DNA from: Arthrobacter sp. Marseille-P9274
Lineage (GTDB): Bacteria > Actinomycetota > Actinomycetes > Actinomycetales > Micrococcaceae
Reading direction: 5' to 3'
Length of the DNA stretch: 64,000 bases
Assembly: GCF_946892675.1 (NCBI RefSeq)
Contig: NZ_CAMPOV010000005.1
Coordinates: 49,171-113,170 of the forward strand
Shown here: in pieces, positions 63,096 to 64,000 of the stretch
Layout: every line of letters begins with the position of its first letter
How positions within the stretch are numbered: position 1 is the stretch's first letter
Position numbers and translations under genes: made by a program
The notes under the pieces: generated by a model
Told to the model about the DNA's origin: nothing
Seen by the model: only the letters and a program-made list of their open reading frames with translations
Databases searched by the model: none

Positions 63096-64000
63096 ATGGA
63101 ATTCAAGGTGGAAGGCACCGCAGTGTGGCAGGACATTTCGTCGCTGCCCGGTGGCGGCTTTTCCCTGCTTGAATATCGGCTCTGTCAGGCGATTGTTGAC
63201 GCCCTGCTGATGCGGGAGAAAGGCCGGTCAGCTCCTGCTGCAGGTCTCCCTGCTTTGCGCCGCGCCGGAGGTCGCGGCCTCGTGCACTTTGCGGCGCCTC
63301 CCACGGACGCTGTTGGAATTGATCCTGAGCTCCTGCATTCCGGAAATGCCGCTGCCGAATCGGCGGAGATCACAGTCCCCATAGGTGATTCAGACGCCAG
63401 CGCTGGCGACAGCGACATGCGTCCTGCGGTTTCTGAGCCGGAGGCCCCCGCGCCTGAGCCCGCTGCAGCCGGCGCGCCGGATGATGCGGCGGCCGGGCCG
63501 GAAGACACCGAAGCCCCTGCATCCTGTGAAGCCCAGCCTGCCGCATCATGTGAAGCCGAGCCCTCCGCAGTGCCAGCTACTGAGCCGGCCAAGTCCGGTG
63601 AGGCGGAGCCCGTTTTCGCTGATCCCCTGGCAGCGTCCGAGCCCGCACCGGCGGCGGGTGAGGCTGGGGATGGGGATGAGGTGCCGGATTGGGCGTTGTC
63701 GCCGGCCCGGCGGGCGGAGCGGGAGCGGGCCAGGGAGGCGGCCCGGCCGAAGCCGCCGGCGTTGGTGGAGCACGGGCCGGTGGAGTGGTTTCAGGCGTGG
63801 CGCGACATCGCACCCCTGGATCTGGTCGTGGTTTTGGCGCGGCAGGACCTGTCCGGACTCTCTGACGGGGTGCTGCTGGAGTACCTGGCCGCGGTGGAGA
63901 AGGCCACGGCGTGGTTGCAGTCGCTGCGGGTGGTCGGACTCGGCGAGTTCGCCGGCCGCCGGACCGAGCCCGGATCCCCGCTAATGGGCCCGGAGGGCTA
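63096..64000 (+). CDS. DUF222 / 13E12-family protein, probable HNH endonuclease (5' part)
   Basis: The first 301 codons; the 3' end is beyond the window. Residues 1-60 are a small folded part (WQDISSLPGGGFSLLEYRLCQ), residues about 90-190 an Ala/Pro/Glu-rich linker with a repeated SCEA segment, and from about 225 a DUF222-like helical domain begins (PLDLVVVLARQDLSGLSD, then YLAAVEKATAWLQSLR). Relatives end in an HNH nuclease, not visible here. TAGCGT lies six bases before the ATG, so a leaderless mRNA is likely. Confidence 0.78.
   Translation, partial: MEFKVEGTAVWQDISSLPGGGFSLLEYRLCQAIVDALLMREKGRSAPAAGLPALRRAGGRGLVHFAAPPTDAVGIDPELLHSGNAAAESAEITVPIGDSDASAGDSDMRPAVSEPEAPAPEPAAAGAPDDAAAGPEDTEAPASCEAQPAASCEAEPSAVPATEPAKSGEAEPVFADPLAASEPAPAAGEAGDGDEVPDWALSPARRAERERAREAARPKPPALVEHGPVEWFQAWRDIAPLDLVVVLARQDLSGLSDGVLLEYLAAVEKATAWLQSLRVVGLGEFAGRRTEPGSPLMGPEG

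Overview
The window is a 64-kb piece of a high-GC actinobacterial chromosome. Gene content and order fit an Arthrobacter-like member of the Micrococcaceae: a rpmB-rpmG-rpsN trio followed by an HU gene, a CopD-CtaG fusion and an NHL-thioredoxin gene; a gcv operon behind a tandem glycine riboswitch; DtxR-type iron boxes; and many -10-like hexamers about 6 nt before a start codon, which suggests leaderless mRNAs. The placement is inference from gene content; no rRNA or tRNA gene and no CRISPR array was seen.

Layout. 1-8.9 kb: the 5' part of a CoA transferase, a bacterial eRF1-like protein, a glycogen-debranching-type enzyme divergent from a LacI regulator, a GntR regulator and an MFS exporter with a carboxypeptidase-regulatory tail. 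8.9-11 kb: a protealysin-like M4 protease overlapping its probable inhibitor emfourin, then a DinB-family gene. 11.1-20.8 kb: a glycine-use block with two tandem glycine riboswitches, one before a CycA-like permease and one before gcvP-gcvT-gcvH-glyA-sdaA, a route from glycine to serine to pyruvate. 20.8-24.7 kb: an Lrp-type regulator divergent from two membrane proteins and an M20 amidohydrolase, possibly an undescribed transport and hydrolysis unit. 24.7-28.8 kb: stress-type SDR and PRC-barrel genes, an MFS transporter and two small membrane proteins, one carrying DNA repeats.

28.8-33.3 kb, minus strand: a DNA-alkylation repair cluster (two O6-methylguanine methyltransferases flanking an ECF sigma factor, AlkB, Tag, a universal stress protein and AlkA) with no classical Ada protein. 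33.6-34.7 kb and 47.9-52 kb: a siderophore uptake system in two loci (binding protein; two permeases, ATPase, siderophore-interacting reductase), each behind an iron box. 34.8-45.3 kb: housekeeping and accessory genes (AtoE, glutathionyl-hydroquinone reductase-like, C26 amidase, MerR/TipAS, DMT transporter, RelA/SpoT-domain protein, acyl-CoA dehydrogenase, LLM flavin oxidoreductase, hydrolase). 45.3-47.9 kb: a patch with small genes and a probable broken hydrolase.

52-64 kb: YnfA, SGNH hydrolase, a VIT1-type iron/manganese transporter, an MHS-family transporter, a MarR regulator that shares a 15-bp operator-like motif with the LLM oxidoreductase 13 kb away, cysteine-poor ribosomal proteins L28, L33 and S14, HU, CopD-CtaG, an NHLRC2-like protein, a four-copy tandem repeat, and the start of a DUF222/13E12-type gene behind a LexA-like box.
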